This document shows positions 23,501-32,659 of a stretch of 64,000 nt of DNA, piece by piece. Within the stretch, counting starts at the first letter, position 1; every line of letters starts with the position of its first letter. The stretch lies in assembly GCA_010645155.1 (NCBI GenBank), contig CM021318.1:2890095-2954094 (forward strand). The letters run 5' to 3'. The translations under genes were made by a program, and so were the position numbers. This stretch comes from Tigriopus japonicus (taxonomy: Eukaryota; Arthropoda; Copepoda; Harpacticoida; Harpacticidae). The notes beneath the pieces were generated by a model that worked only from the letters and a program-made list of their open reading frames with translations, was not told the DNA's origin and did not search any database.

Positions 23501-25028
23501 AGTGGGATTTTTATGGATACTTTTTATCCTAACTGTACTTGATCGTCAAGCAATTCATGTGGGTGATGTGATCTGAGATTTTTAGCAAAGTTCTGCCAGT
23601 CATGTGTGAAGTGTCCTACAAGAAGAGTACGATGTTGTGCTTGGCCATAGACCACGCTATTGCTGGACTACGATGACAGCTTAATTTTTTTTCATCTTTG
23701 CTCTCGTTCACGAGAATGTTTTATATCATATAGGAGCTGCTCTTCATATCACAAAAAATGTCTACCCATTTTTCAGCTCAATCAAACCGACCAATGAAAG
23801 TAATTTAGACAGTTTTCATGATTGACGACTAGGACCTGAAAATATTTTTTGCGGTGGAGCCATTGAGTTCTATTAATACTAGAGGGAGTGTAAGCCTAAA
23901 AATGAGTCTCCGGTCGTCAACTGTTGAGCGGACAAAAGTGCGGGAACATTTGAAATGTGTGACCAGGCAAATGTCAACCTTGCAATGATTGAATTGTAAA
24001 CTACCTCAATGTTTGGTCTCAACATGTGGTTTGATTGGCGAGAAGCGAGACAAGAAGAATACAAAAAAGTATCAACGCTAAATTGACAAAGTCGACCTCG
24101 ACATTGACACCGGCTGCGAAAGAAAAAATCACGAAACGTACAGTAAACTGGAGCCTTTGATCGAAAAATATCCAACATTTGGACTAAGTTAAATTTGTAT
24201 CTTACACAGATCCCTTCGCAAAAAGGCTTGTTACTTGAATAAATCAAAATTGAGGGCCACTAGGACCAAAAAAAACATTCAAAGCTCTTGGCATTTCATT
24301 AACAATTTTGCAACTAAAACATGGTTGTTTGCAAGAAAATGTCAATGTTCTTTAATAATTGGGGAAAACACCAAATTTCAACCAAAGGTCAAAAAATGTA
24401 AAAAAATGCCAGAAAAATGCATCAAATCTTGAGAAAACGGCAAAAAGGCAAAAAATGCAAATCAACCAAAAGAACGAAAAAGCTAAAAATAGGAAAAAAT
24501 GAAAAAAATGCATTTTCTTGAAATGTGCAGCTCTACTGATCATGGAATAGTCCCTAATGTGAAAATTTTAGATATCAGCATCTCTGATTGATTTGCTACA
24601 AAATATCACATGAATTCTTGACTGTTATTATTTATTATTTACTTTGTTCTTTTAAAGATATTTTTGAGTTGATAAATTTAAGATAATGAAAAATATATGT
24701 AAAAACATACCTAGTATTTACAGGCATAAGAATTAAACTCATCATTAAGCTCATCAATTTATGGAAATGGTCATGGAAATACATGTGTGTGTTTCTTGAC
24801 AAGAAAACGAGAAAAAAATCCTAGATTAATTAGTTTAAAACTGATTTTTAACTATGATAAACAAAGTAATTTCCCTAGACATCCCTTAACATGGTTCTCT
24901 CTCTTGTTTCAGCAAAGTTTCGTCCTTTTCACATCACGTTTCGGTCCGACAATTTCGAATTCGTCGATGAGGCAAAGAAGAAGGTTGATCCAGGATTTCA
25001 ATTGGTTTATTCTCAGAAAAGTTGTTAA
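8600..25028 (+). CDS. Gene A: secreted CUB-like domain protein, 393 aa, 11 coding exons
   Basis: Coding exons: 8600-8690, 8759-8780, 9320-9376, 10678-10748, 10807-10922, 10987-11191, 11501-11586, 14214-14359, 17114-17210, 22869-23043, 24913-25028 (TAA). All junctions are GT-AG and the phases close to 394 codons. Residues 1-23 are a signal peptide (MMSKFCMLTWTLLVANCF..). A cysteine-rich module follows (SNSPCPG about 40-46, GTCYTE 52-57, SAGTCASGYGICC 67-79). Then come LRLDF (120-124), TICG, GCTQYHFG (231-238) and KICIR (261-265), which are hallmarks of the first CUB-like half. SKCCGYGD (299-306), FCG (337-339) and the terminal LVYSQKSC mark the second half. I know this architecture from arthropod secreted proteins of unknown function. 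AATAAA lies at 25134. It converges on gene B; both it and the distant gene C are on the plus strand. The first ATG is followed at once by a second, so the start could be one codon later. The product is probably extracellular and disulfide-bonded. Confidence 0.9.
12287..13700. mobile_element. hAT-like element, TAGGGCCCGG family, copy 2 (split)
   Basis: The left end reads CAGGCCCGGAAAAAG and the right end TTCCGGGCCCTA. The left 220 bp and the right 320 bp match the copy at 6914-7464 in opposite orientation, for example the shared words caaaagcccaaaatatttgg and tcaaattgcctca. The copy is interrupted at 12511-13370 by another element, which explains its greater length (1414 versus 551 bp). No clean target duplication is visible and one terminal base differs, so it is older or damaged. 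Confidence 0.65.
12511..13370. mobile_element. Inverted-repeat element nested in the hAT-like copy
   Basis: Both ends carry an inverted repeat of about 60 bp. The left reads ..CAGCTGCTGAAGTTG..CATAGATGGCGCC, and the right, reverse-complemented, reads ..CAGCTGTTGAAGTTA..CGTAGATGTCGCC. A second copy with the same ends lies at 45370-46315. The body is AT-rich without a recognisable transposase. Target duplication is at most 2 bp (AT), so the superfamily is undetermined. Confidence 0.65.
14502..15105. repeat. Foldback element, GAATGAATGAACT family, copy 1
   Basis: Two arms face each other around 14690-14750, where agaatgaatgaact and its complement are separated by a short loop. The outer ends (caagaaccactgaatttcactgga.. 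and ..attcagtgcttcttg) are also inverted. The copy is diverged and holds extra sequence in its right arm. It lies in intron 8 of gene A. The second copy (49478-49946) is more regular. Confidence 0.65.
15728..16982. mobile_element. hAT-like element, TAGGGACGGGC family, copy 1 (1255 bp)
   Basis: Terminal inverted repeats TAGGGACGGGCAAAT / TTTCTGCCCGTCCCTA are flanked by a perfect 8-bp duplication, gttataaa at 15720-15727 and 16983-16990. The TAGNG ends and 8-bp duplication fit hAT. I see no transposase motif, so it is called non-autonomous. Its right third contains a T-rich tandem array (about 16786-16895) built on 'gacatttatttgcactttttt'. It sits in intron 8 of gene A. Another copy is at 62436-62837 and a lone end is at about 33389. 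Confidence 0.85.
16786..16895 (+). repeat. Tandem array of about 25 bp units inside the hAT-like element
   Basis: Four to five copies of a unit like 'ttgacatttatttgcactttt' follow one another, with gct/gca variation. The open frame across it is repeat-driven and not a gene. Confidence 0.7.
18707..19340 (+). repeat. 63-bp direct repeat pair
   Basis: The segment 18707-18769 recurs at 19278-19340 with a single difference (gaccggatg versus gaccagatg). Both contain ttcagggtcagtgtgacc and end in agtgccgtc. The 21-bp minisatellite lies between them. Confidence 0.85.
18901..19022 (+). repeat. 21-bp minisatellite, about 6 copies
   Basis: The unit tttgtgcagtacctggaaga(a/g) starts at 18901, 18922, 18943, 18964, 18985 and 19006, almost without change. 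Because 21 is a multiple of three, both strands give artificial repeated peptides (for example SRYCTNS on the minus strand). It lies in an intron. Confidence 0.95.
19655..20279. repeat. Foldback element with arms of about 250 bp
   Basis: The arm 19655-19905 (starting ccaaaaacgattgaattg) returns in reverse complement at about 20030-20279 with roughly 90% identity by eye, including the stretch around ttgtcagttgtgactga. The spacer of about 120 bp is not palindromic. Open frames on either strand are mirror images of the same arm. No target duplication was recognised. Confidence 0.85.
20867..21311. mobile_element. MITE, ATAGAG(G/A)TCTATAGAG family, copy 1
   Basis: The segment shares ordered blocks with 41853-42126: ggtcgtg(a/g)aatttca, agggccgttt(t)tcatcagcgacta, ttgaaacttgccca, ttttcacgcaacttatgggcaac, gtatcagct and acaaggcaga. 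The ends are weakly inverted (agaggtctatagagg / cctcgctttactcctct). This copy carries about 150 bp of extra sequence. A third, older piece lies at 6508-6640. Confidence 0.7.
22069..22317 (+). mobile_element. tRNA-derived SINE, family 1, copy 1
   Basis: The head is tRNA-like, with an A-box-like tggttagcgtggtttcc and a B box aggttcgattctcc followed by tccccg. The body (cagacggagaaccattctgat, gatgtgatggctggcttcgct, ggccgggcgagg) is shared almost base for base with the minus-strand copy at 43589-43841. It ends in an A-rich tail and sits in intron 9 of gene A. Confidence 0.88.
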
Positions 25029-25133
25029 CAATTCAAAGATATGTAACGGAAAATTTGACTTAAACATAGATCACTTACGTAATTGTTGATGTATTGCAAT
25101 AACCATTTATTTGTTTTTTTGAGCCTGGTAATG

Positions 25134-25139
25134 AATAAA
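25134..25139 (+). terminator. Poly(A) signal of gene A
   Basis: AATAAA lies about 105 bases after the stop codon and is followed by AT-rich sequence. It fits as the 3' end signal of gene A. Confidence 0.7.
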
Positions 25140-25329
25140 AGCCAAAGTAGATTTTTTGTATTATGTAAAATAATCTATCTATGAGATTATCAACCATATA
25201 CTGTATGTATGACCTCCGCATAGCACGTTCTCATACATTCTTGCTTAAGTTAAGAGTATTCAATACTAGCATCGTACTAGCATTAAATGCTTGAAGTTTA
25301 TCAAGAGGCTTATGATTTAGGAATTCTTT

Positions 25330-25449
25330 TTATGCCTTTCCACCTTCTTGAACTGACACATTTTTTTCCGTGACTTGCATGACAACTTGTGGCACTTTGA
25401 TGAAACGGGCATTGATGTAAACGGTGAAAAAACTCCGACTTGATGACAA
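25330..25449 (-). CDS. Possible terminal exon of an unidentified minus-strand gene
   Basis: On the minus strand a good acceptor (tcaattttcag) is followed by a 39-codon frame ending in TAA at 25330-25332, with better codon variety and GC content than its surroundings (motif FTVYINARFIKVPQVVM). I do not recognise it. No upstream exon was found, and the minus-strand sequence before it runs into a minisatellite. It could equally be chance or a transposon relic. Confidence 0.2.
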   Translation of the reverse strand: MSSSRSFFTVYINARFIKVPQVVMQVTEKNVSVQEGGKA

Positions 25450-25730
25450 CTGAAAATTGATTAAAAGTACACCTATAACAGCAGTCATTTGGAGAATATC
25501 TTTGCCAGGAGGAACCACAATACCCCTAGGAAGGTGGTCACTTTCTTTTTAATGTGTACATGTTGATCCTGCCCACTGTTGAAGCTTTTTCGGTGTTCAA
25601 ACTCAAGGCTGATATTAGTGCTCTGAGAGTTATATTGCATATTTTGATAACACAAGATGAGGAAGGTACTTTGTGACTCATGTAACGTAAAAAGGCAAAT
25701 ACTTGTACAAAACTTTTGTTTGTCTGACAA

Positions 25731-25938
25731 GCAGGGTTGGTCGGGGGATCTACTTTTTCGATTTATCCCCTTTGCCTGGGGATAAACGGGATAAATTGGG
25801 GGATAAACGGGATAAATGGGGGTATAAACGGGATAAATGGGGGGATAAACCGGATCAATGGGGGGATAAACTGGATAAATGGGGGATAAACGGGATATAA
25901 ATGGGGGGATAAACGGGATCAACCAGTGGATAAACGAA
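25731..25938 (+). repeat. Minisatellite of ggataaacgggataaatgggg units
   Basis: About seven imperfect units of 22-24 bp alternate ggataaacgg and gataaatgggg. The array starts right after gcagggttggtcgggg, a 15-base block that recurs at 26782. The proline/tyrosine-rich minus-strand frame here comes from the repeat. Confidence 0.9.
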
Positions 25939-26399
25939 ATAAAGCCAATTTTGTTCCGATTTTGACATGTTTGAATAATTTTTGGCATCCCTGAAAGTAG
26001 CCGATCAAACTAAAGGCTTAACATAACATAAATATTACTGAAATATATTTATAATATTTAACAGAATATTTAACAGAAATATTATATATATATTGGTAAA
26101 TTAATAAAAAAATATGTTATAAAAAGCCTACAATTGACGGTACTTGATGAGACGTGATGAAATTGGAAGAAATCTTCCAAAGTTGAAGATTATCAAAGTC
26201 AGAAAACTGCATGCTCAGTAAATGTAATACAGAGACACAGAAATGAACTTATTTCTAGAAATGAGGGAAAAATGTTTGAAAAAGGAGGGAAATCCTCTTT
26301 AACCCCGATATTCCGGGGAGGAAATTCCCGTTAATCCCAATAAACGGGACGCTTTATGGTTGAGATAGTCCTCCAACTAACTCTGCAATATTCCTACTG

Positions 26400-26467
26400 A
26401 GCGGACAAGCCTTTATCAGATTGCAGCTGCGAAGCTGCGTTTTAACTTCGGAAACACAAACAAATAA
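26400..26467 (+). mobile_element. SINE family 2, 3' end fragment
   Basis: The stretch gcggacaagcctttatcaga..gcagctgcgaagctgcgtt followed by an aacacaaacaaa tail matches the 3' end of the SINE at 40636-41117. The 5' part is missing. Confidence 0.65.
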
Positions 26468-27131
26468 AAGCTAAAAACCCAGGAGTTTTCATTGTACTAA
26501 TGTAAATAATTTTTGTGCGGGACTTAATTAAAAAAGTGAGATTTTGTGGGAAATATAGTGTTAGAGAAATTTGTGAATAATTATAGAAATAAGGAAGAAA
26601 TGCTTGAAAGGTAGGAAAAATGCTTGTGAGGTAGAAAAAAATGCTTGAAGAGTAAGAAAAAATGCTTGAAAAGTAGGAAAAAAGCTTGAAAAGTAGGAAA
26701 AAAAGCTTGAAAAGTAGGAAAATCCTGTTTATTCTGTTTATCCATTTTACTACTTGAAAGAAAATCCCGTTTATCCCAATGGCAGGGTTGGTCGGGCCGA
26801 TTATCCCCTCCAAAAAGAGTCCTGTTTATCCTCCTTGGGATAAACGGGAGTTTCCTTCAGGTAGTAAATGGGATAAACGGAAAAAACGGGATATTCCTAC
26901 TTTTCAAGCTTTTTCCCTATTTTTCAAGCATTTTATCTTACTCTTCAAGCAATTTTTCCTACCTTACAAGCAATTTTTCTTACGTTTCAAGCATTTCTTC
27001 CTTACTACTATGATTATCCATAAATTTTACTAACACTTTATTTCCCACAAAGTCTCATACTTTTCAATTAAGTCCCAAACAAAAGTTATCTTCATTAGAA
27101 CAATGAAAACTCCTAGGTTTTTAGCTTTTAT
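26461..27131. repeat. Foldback element with arms of about 250-270 bp
   Basis: The left arm 26461-26735 (aaaagctaaaaacccaggag.. then repeated 'atgcttgaaaagtaggaaaa') is mirrored by 26885-27131 (..tcctacttttcaagcatttt.. then ctcctaggtttttagctttt). The loop carries gcagggttggtcggg and 'ggataaacggg' words like the minisatellite at 25731, so both may belong to one composite element. Confidence 0.8.
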
Positions 27132-27351
27132 TTTTTTCTGTGGGAATATTGCAGGGTTTAGCCACAGCACACACAAAACTGTTGGAAAAGAGCTTTGTTA
27201 AACAGATTCACAAAAGCAATCCTTAGCAGATAAAAATGAGCACATTTGTGGAACCATTAGCAGCACGGACAATACAACCCACCTTTTTAAATGAAAACGT
27301 TTTAATGAGTTTTTCAAATTTCTCTCTAAAATTGTTAAAAAAAATGGCTTG

Positions 27352-27452
27352 TGTAGCGGGGTTCACTGATGGCTCTTCGTGAGTAGACTAGTTTTGTTGT
27401 ATTGGACGCCATTTTGATCGTGTGGACAATAGATATCTCGTAACTCGCTATA
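27352..27452 (+). repeat. 5' LTR of the Ty3-type retrotransposon (101 bp)
   Basis: The sequence TGTAGCGGGG..CTCGCTATA is identical over all 101 positions to the 3' LTR at 32660-32760. The flank CTTG (27348-27351) is repeated after the 3' LTR (32761-32764), a likely 4-bp target duplication. A primer-binding-like TGGTGGCAGCGGTGGGAT follows directly at 27453-27470. Confidence 0.92.
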
Positions 27453-27646
27453 TGGTGGCAGCGGTGGGATCCATTTGACTTTTTTTTCGATTGATCCAAG
27501 AAACAGGATTGTGGTTGACCCAGCGAATAGCTTCAGGCGTGTGTGGGTGGATTCCTGCAAGGAAAGACGATTTTTGAAGTGCAGGTCAACGAGCGGCTAC
27601 GAGAGGAGTTGGAATTGTCAAGTGGATCCTAGTAAAGGACAAAGTC

Positions 27647-28060
27647 ATGGAGAATATGACTGTCAGACCAGTGCCGAAGAGGGCCGAAGACAGCATGAGT
27701 GATTACTTGAAGTATTTTGGGAGAGTGGCGACATCAAACGGGTGGTCGGACCAAGAGGCCGCGAAAATCTTCCCCGGGTTGTTGGAAATTTCGTCTACAG
27801 CCCTTGATGATTTGGAAGCGACCACTTTGGCGAGTTTTGACCGAATTAAGGCGGTGTTGACACCTTCTGAAGAAAAGTATCGGGAGGCGGCTGTTCAAAA
27901 ATTCTTTTGGGCCACAGCAATGTATCAGAACGAGAAAGTGGAGGAGTTTGCCCGCAGGTGTCGCGCTATTGTTCAGGAATGCTATCCTCGTTTTGCCCGA
28001 GCCAATCGAGATCAACTTGCGCGAGATCGGTTTGTTCACGGCCTTTCAAACCATTTGTAG
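27647..28060 (+). pseudogene. gag: gag, N-terminal part, ended by an in-frame TAG
   Basis: The 137-codon frame starts about 195 bp after the LTR and resembles a Ty3-type capsid region (VEEFARRCRAIVQECYPRF, FVHGLSNHL). TAG at 28058-28060 is in the same frame as the downstream zinc-knuckle/protease frame, and the intervening codons are open. A single nonsense change, or readthrough, would therefore explain the split. The stop falls well before the nucleocapsid, so mutation is more likely than a gag-pol readthrough signal. Confidence 0.8.
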
Positions 28061-29435
28061 CCGGCCGTTTTGAATGGTTCAAGTGAAAAGTGGGATGGAG
28101 CCGTTCAGTCTGCTTTGATGGCTGAAGGCGTTGCTCAAACCTTAAGATCAAATAGGCCTTTTGGCAAAGAAAAGAAGCAGAATCCGACTGACAACTGGGG
28201 CAGAAGTAGAGAAGGATGGGAGCAACTTGTTTGCTATCGATGCAAATCAGAAGGACACATGGCCAGAGACTGTTCACGGGTGCGCGAAGGAGGAAGAGAA
28301 CTTGCAATCCAAGCCATTGGGATGAGACCGATGGCATCAATTACAGTCAATGGAGTGAAGGTAAAGGCACTTTTGGATACCGGAGCATCTGTGAGCATGT
28401 TGCCTGATTCATTGTTTGTGCCCGAACACCCTGACCATGTCCAGTTTCGGACAGCCACGGATGGCCCCTTGGATGTTTCGGGGACCTTGAGTTGCATTGT
28501 TTGCCTTGATGATTGGGAAGTGGAGCATACGTTTTATGTGGGCCAAGTATCGAGCCCTGTGTTGGGGATGGATTTCATGTCGACTCATGGGCTAACTGTG
28601 GAGACCAGATCGGGTCGCGTCACTGTGGCCGGATACGACTTAAACGTGGGAAGGGATGGCAACAGTATTCAACTTGCTGGTATTAAGCAAATGAAAGAAG
28701 AAGACATACGTAACATCGGCCCAGAGATTGGAATGATATCGGCAAGGGAGCTAATGGAGGACATTCCAGAAGAACATAAGTCTGAAGAGCCGAGAGAATT
28801 GCCAATGGTGGTGAAGAAACTAATCGAAGAAATCCCGTCTGTGGTCTCAGGATTAGGTAATTGTTGCTTAGCCAAACACGAAATCGACACAGGAATGGCT
28901 CAACCTATTGCACTCCAGTCACACCGGTTGCCGATCAATTTGATGGAAAAAGCTGATGGAAATATCACCAAAATGTCGGGGATGGGTGTTATTCGAAAAA
29001 GTTCCAGTCCATGGTGTTCCCCTGTAGTTCCAGTAAGGAAGAAGAACGGAGATGTTCGAGTGGTAATCGACTATCGAAAACTCAATGCAATCTCCCGGAA
29101 AGATGCATTCCCGATGCCACGGGTGGATGAATCGATCGACGAGTTAAGGGAATCTTCTGTTTATTCAACTTTGGACTGTAACCAAGGCTATTATCAAATA
29201 CAAATGGCAGAAAAGGATATACCCAAGACGGCATTTCGGTATCGTGGAGAGCTTTGGGAGTTCACAAGAATGCCGTTTGGGCTGGCAGCCGCACCTGCAA
29301 CGTTTTGCCGTGTGATGAGGCAGATTTTTGCCAATGAACCTAATATTACCGTTTACTTCGACGATATTTGTGTTCATTCGTCTTCTGAGCAAGAGCACGA
29401 AAATGATTTGAGAAGGTGTCTTAGATTGTTAGCCA
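28061..29435 (+). pseudogene. pol: gag C-terminus, protease and N-terminal reverse transcriptase
   Basis: The frame continues that of gag. From the ATG at 28070 it has a CCHC zinc knuckle CYRCKSEGHMARDC (residues 55-68), an aspartic protease site LLDTGAS (101-107), and RT blocks including VVIDYRKLN, FTRMPFGLAAAPATF and the catalytic VYFDDI (YFDD at residues 429-432). Genuine sequence stops at 29435, where the hAT-like element begins; the last codons of the open frame (to 29482) belong to that element. The RT thumb and the rest resume at 30601 in the same frame once the insert and one duplication copy are discounted. Confidence 0.88.
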
Positions 29436-30592
29436 TAGAGCTCTATATTAGAAAGAGTACAATCATATCCAACGCCATCTAGTTCATTCTGCTCGCAACT
29501 GCTCGCCGTTCCCAAAAGGATGCACAGGTACCCTCTAAGCTGAACAAGTTTTCCAAATTATCAGACCAAGATAGCACCATTTGAGAAACTAAAGGGCCTA
29601 GAACCTTAATGAAGGGGTCCAAAATGAACTATTAGTGTGTTTCAAATGATTCAAATCTGAATCGCTTGTAGAATTAGGTTTAAAGCTTTAAAAGACAGTA
29701 AGAGAATGAAAATCTGTCCCTTTGGACATATTGATGCAAAAGGTGATGGCAACAGTGTGATAGGAAATGAAATTGCAGGGCTGCTGAATTCTTTTCCCTC
29801 TTGTGTTTCACAGTCATGGTTATTGCTGAGAAAGAGCGCAGGGAATTTTCTTCCTCTCTTGACTTCACCCCTGGCTGCTATTTACACTTGCCCACCTACC
29901 CCGTGATATGCAAGATCACGAGTGTCAGTGGTGGTGGCCAGCAGGGGAGTCCAGTCCAATGCTTGCTAGCTTCAGATGGCTTGCCCAGCTTGCCCACTGG
30001 CACTTGTTAAGAAGGGAACTCCAAGGATTGCTGGGCCGGGCCAGCTCTCTCTCTCCCTTTCTTTCTCTCTCTCGCTCGCTCTCTCCCGCTCGCTCTCTCT
30101 CGCTCGCTCTCTGTCGCTCTCGCTCTCCACACTGAGCCCAGTGAGCAAACAAGGACTTGAAGGACTTGACTCAACATTTCAGGGTTGATAGGTAAAGAGA
30201 GGAAAACTCAACATGCTCCTCTCTATCACTATTATTTCTCACACATTTTTTATGGTAGGAGCCCTGATTGTGAACGTTTTCTCTGAAAAAGCATTGATCA
30301 CAATGAGGGGTGAGATATTCATTTTTCTCTTAGTCTTTTAGGTTTTAAACCTAATTTTACAGGCAATTCAGCTTTGAATCATTTGAAACACACTAATAGT
30401 TCATTTTGGACCCCTTCATTAGGGTTCTAGGCCCTTTAGTTTCTCAAAAGGTGCTATCTTGGTCTGATGATTTGGAAAACTTGTTCAGCTTAGAGGGTAC
30501 CTGTGTATCCTTTTGGGAACGGCGAGCAGTTGCGAGCAGAAGGAACTAGATGGCGTTGGATATGATTGTACTCTTTCTAATATAGAGCTCTA
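29436..30592. mobile_element. hAT-like element with 258-bp inverted repeats, inside Ty3 pol
   Basis: A perfect 8-bp duplication, gttagcca at 29428-29435 and 30593-30600, brackets an element whose ends read TAGAGCTCTATATTAG in both directions. The inverted repeats are very long, about 29436-29693 and 30335-30592, with only some ten differences by eye. The TAGNG ends plus 8-bp duplication fit hAT. The 640-bp centre has no recognisable transposase. It contains GC-richer unique sequence (about 29800-30045) and a pyrimidine-rich tract (30046-30130). The insertion splits the retrotransposon RT. Confidence 0.88.
30046..30130 (+). repeat. Pyrimidine tract (ctct / ctcgctcg)
   Basis: Nearly pure C/T with regular ctcgctcgctctctc phrases, a microsatellite inside the hAT-like element. 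Frames across it on either strand are low-complexity artefacts. Confidence 0.9.
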
Positions 30593-30600
30593 GTTAGCCA

Positions 30601-31460
30601 AGGCCGGGCTGACTCTTAACATGGAGAAATGCACGTTTTTCAAATCCGAAATTGAATTTCTGGGTTTCAAGGTTAAGGGAGATCGAGTTTACCCTCTGCG
30701 AGCCAAGGTCGAAGCCTTGTTAGAAATGGAGGAACCAAGAAATGCGAAAGGCCTGAGACGGTTCCTTGGATTATGTGGATATTATCGTTCTTTAATACCT
30801 GATTTCGCTCTCAAGGTGGGACCCCTCACCAATCTAACGAAATCTTCGCGAAAGTTTCAATGGATGGAGGCGGAACGAAAAGCATTCAAAGATATTAAAT
30901 CCATCATGGTGGGAAACATCTGCCGCGTGATCCCAGACACATCATTACCGTTCCAAGTGCGAACGGATGCCAGGTTACTGGGCATTGGAGCCGTCTTATT
31001 ACAGATAAGAGATGGAAAAGAAGTCATCATTGAATGTGCATCTAAGAAATTCTCCGACGCCGAGAAAAGATACGCTGTGATTAGTCAAGAAGTCTTGGCT
31101 ATTATGTTTGCGTTGAACAAGTGGAGGCATTTCCTAGTGGGTGGAAAATTTATACTTCAGACCGATCATCGTCCTCTGGTTTGGTTGAAGTCAAAAAAGG
31201 ATTGTTCAGGAAAACTAGGAAGATGGTCATTGCGACTCTCTGAGTTCAGTTTCGATGTTGAACACATACCCGGCTCCAAAAATATCGACGCAGATTGCCT
31301 TTCTCGAGGTGCAATCGAAAGGATTGAGGCCGTCGATATTAGGGAGAGCACGATCAGAGCTGAACAAGACAAAGATGCGGAACTTCGGGATTTTATGGAC
31401 GGACATCCGAAGAAATTTTTCAAGAAGCCTTTGGTACTTTCAAGAAGAGGAGCGCAGCTG
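30601..31460 (+). pseudogene. pol: Reverse transcriptase C-terminus and RNase H
   Basis: The frame resumes after the insert with the RT thumb (CTFFKSEIEFLGFKV, LRRFLGLCGYYR) and RNase H (RTDARLLGIGAVL, SQEVLAIMFALNKWRHFL, QTDHRPLVWL, VEHIPGSKNIDADCLSR). The usual TDAS of the first catalytic block is TDAR here. The frame runs on to a stop at 31511, but from about 31460 the homologous reading is in the next frame, so there is a small indel between RNase H and integrase. Confidence 0.88.
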
Positions 31461-32590
31461 TCTGTACATTCCGAAGTCGATGAGAAGTTTAGTCTGGGAA
31501 GAACTCCATGACAAGATGGGCCATGTGGGAGTTAAGAAAATCCTAGCTGCAGCACGGCCGAGATTTTTTTGGCCAAAGATGATCGGCTATTTCAAGTATA
31601 TGGCCAATAGATGCCAGAAGTGTGCACTCTCTAAAGATTTTCTACCAGTACCCGCACCAGCTCCCATGATCGCCGTTGATGATAGTTTGGGCGCGCCGTT
31701 CGAAAAACTTGCGCTGGATGCCATGGGACCGTTCCCTGTTTCAAGCGGAAACAAGTATATTCTGGTACTGATGGACACGTTTACAAAGTGGGCAGAGGTA
31801 AAAGCTGTTCCAGTTTTGGGAGGTGCTATTCTCAAACAGTGGATGTGCGAGGATATAATTCCTCGGATGGGGGTACCCAGGCAGATTGTGATGGACCGAG
31901 GATCGGATTGCGAGAGCAAAGTTTTTGTCGACTCATTGATAGGCCTTGGGGTGGAACCAGTGTTCAATTCTCCATACCATCATCAATCTAACCCCATTGA
32001 GAGATTCAACCGAACTCTCTTAAATATGCTCCGTGCAATGATTACGGATGATCAGTTGGAATGGTCTACGAAGCTACCTACGGCGATATTTGTATACAGG
32101 ACAACTTTGCATGAAGCAATAGGGATGTCTCCCTTTGAGGCGTTGATGGGTTTGTCTGCCAGACTTCCCATTGACATGAAATTGCCCACGAGGATGTATG
32201 ATTCGATGGATTTCAACTCCTTTCATACTCGGTTGTTTCGAAATCATTCTGATGTTCGAACAAACCTCAAGAAAGCAGCCGAAAGGAGAAAGAAGTCGCA
32301 CGATGAAAGAGAGAAAGTTCAAGACCACAAATTTCAAGTTGGTGACTATGTGTACATGCGTTGTCAGAATTATGGACGTGGTATAGCTCCAAAATTGGCT
32401 TCTCAATGGATAGGGCCATTCAAGATTACTCGTTTGGTCGGTCCGGTGAATGTTTTGATTTGATAAGGAAGACACCAAAAAGAGAAACTCATTCATGTCA
32501 ACTTACTCAAGGAAGCTTCAGTGGATTCATCGACGGAATTAGGCGAACTCCGAGGTCGCGGTCGCCCCAAGAAGCAATGATCTCTTTATA
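31461..32590 (+). pseudogene. pol: Integrase with GPY/F-like end and AT-hook-like tail
   Basis: The integrase has an HHCC zinc finger (ELHDKMGH .. CQKC, 31500-31624), a DDE core with LDAMGP (about 31717), VMDRGSD (about 31890) and NPIERFNRTL (about 31993), and a C-terminal QWIGPFKITRLVGPVNVLI block. At 32461 two consecutive stops appear. A plausible continuation (EKLIHVNLLKEA, then GRGRPKK) is legible to 32580, so a small indel has broken the end. GRGRPKK resembles an AT-hook. Confidence 0.85.
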
Positions 32591-32659
32591 ATCAATTATA
32601 TTTCATGTTTTCAGTTGTCGATTGTATTGTAAAGTACAGCCTTCGTTTACGGGTGGGAG

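Noticed and set aside
25485..25988. Proline/tyrosine-rich repeat protein on the minus strand
   Set aside because: The PVYPPI-type repeats come from the ggataaacggg minisatellite; there is no start context, signal or conserved domain.
29925..30188. Coding frames in the centre of the hAT-like element
   Set aside because: Overlapping frames on both strands run through a (ct)n/(gctc)n tract and show only serine/leucine or arginine/glutamate runs.
31440..31475. Programmed frameshift between RNase H and integrase
   Set aside because: No slippery heptamer or following structure is evident, the position is not the usual one, and other damage in the element makes a simple indel more likely.
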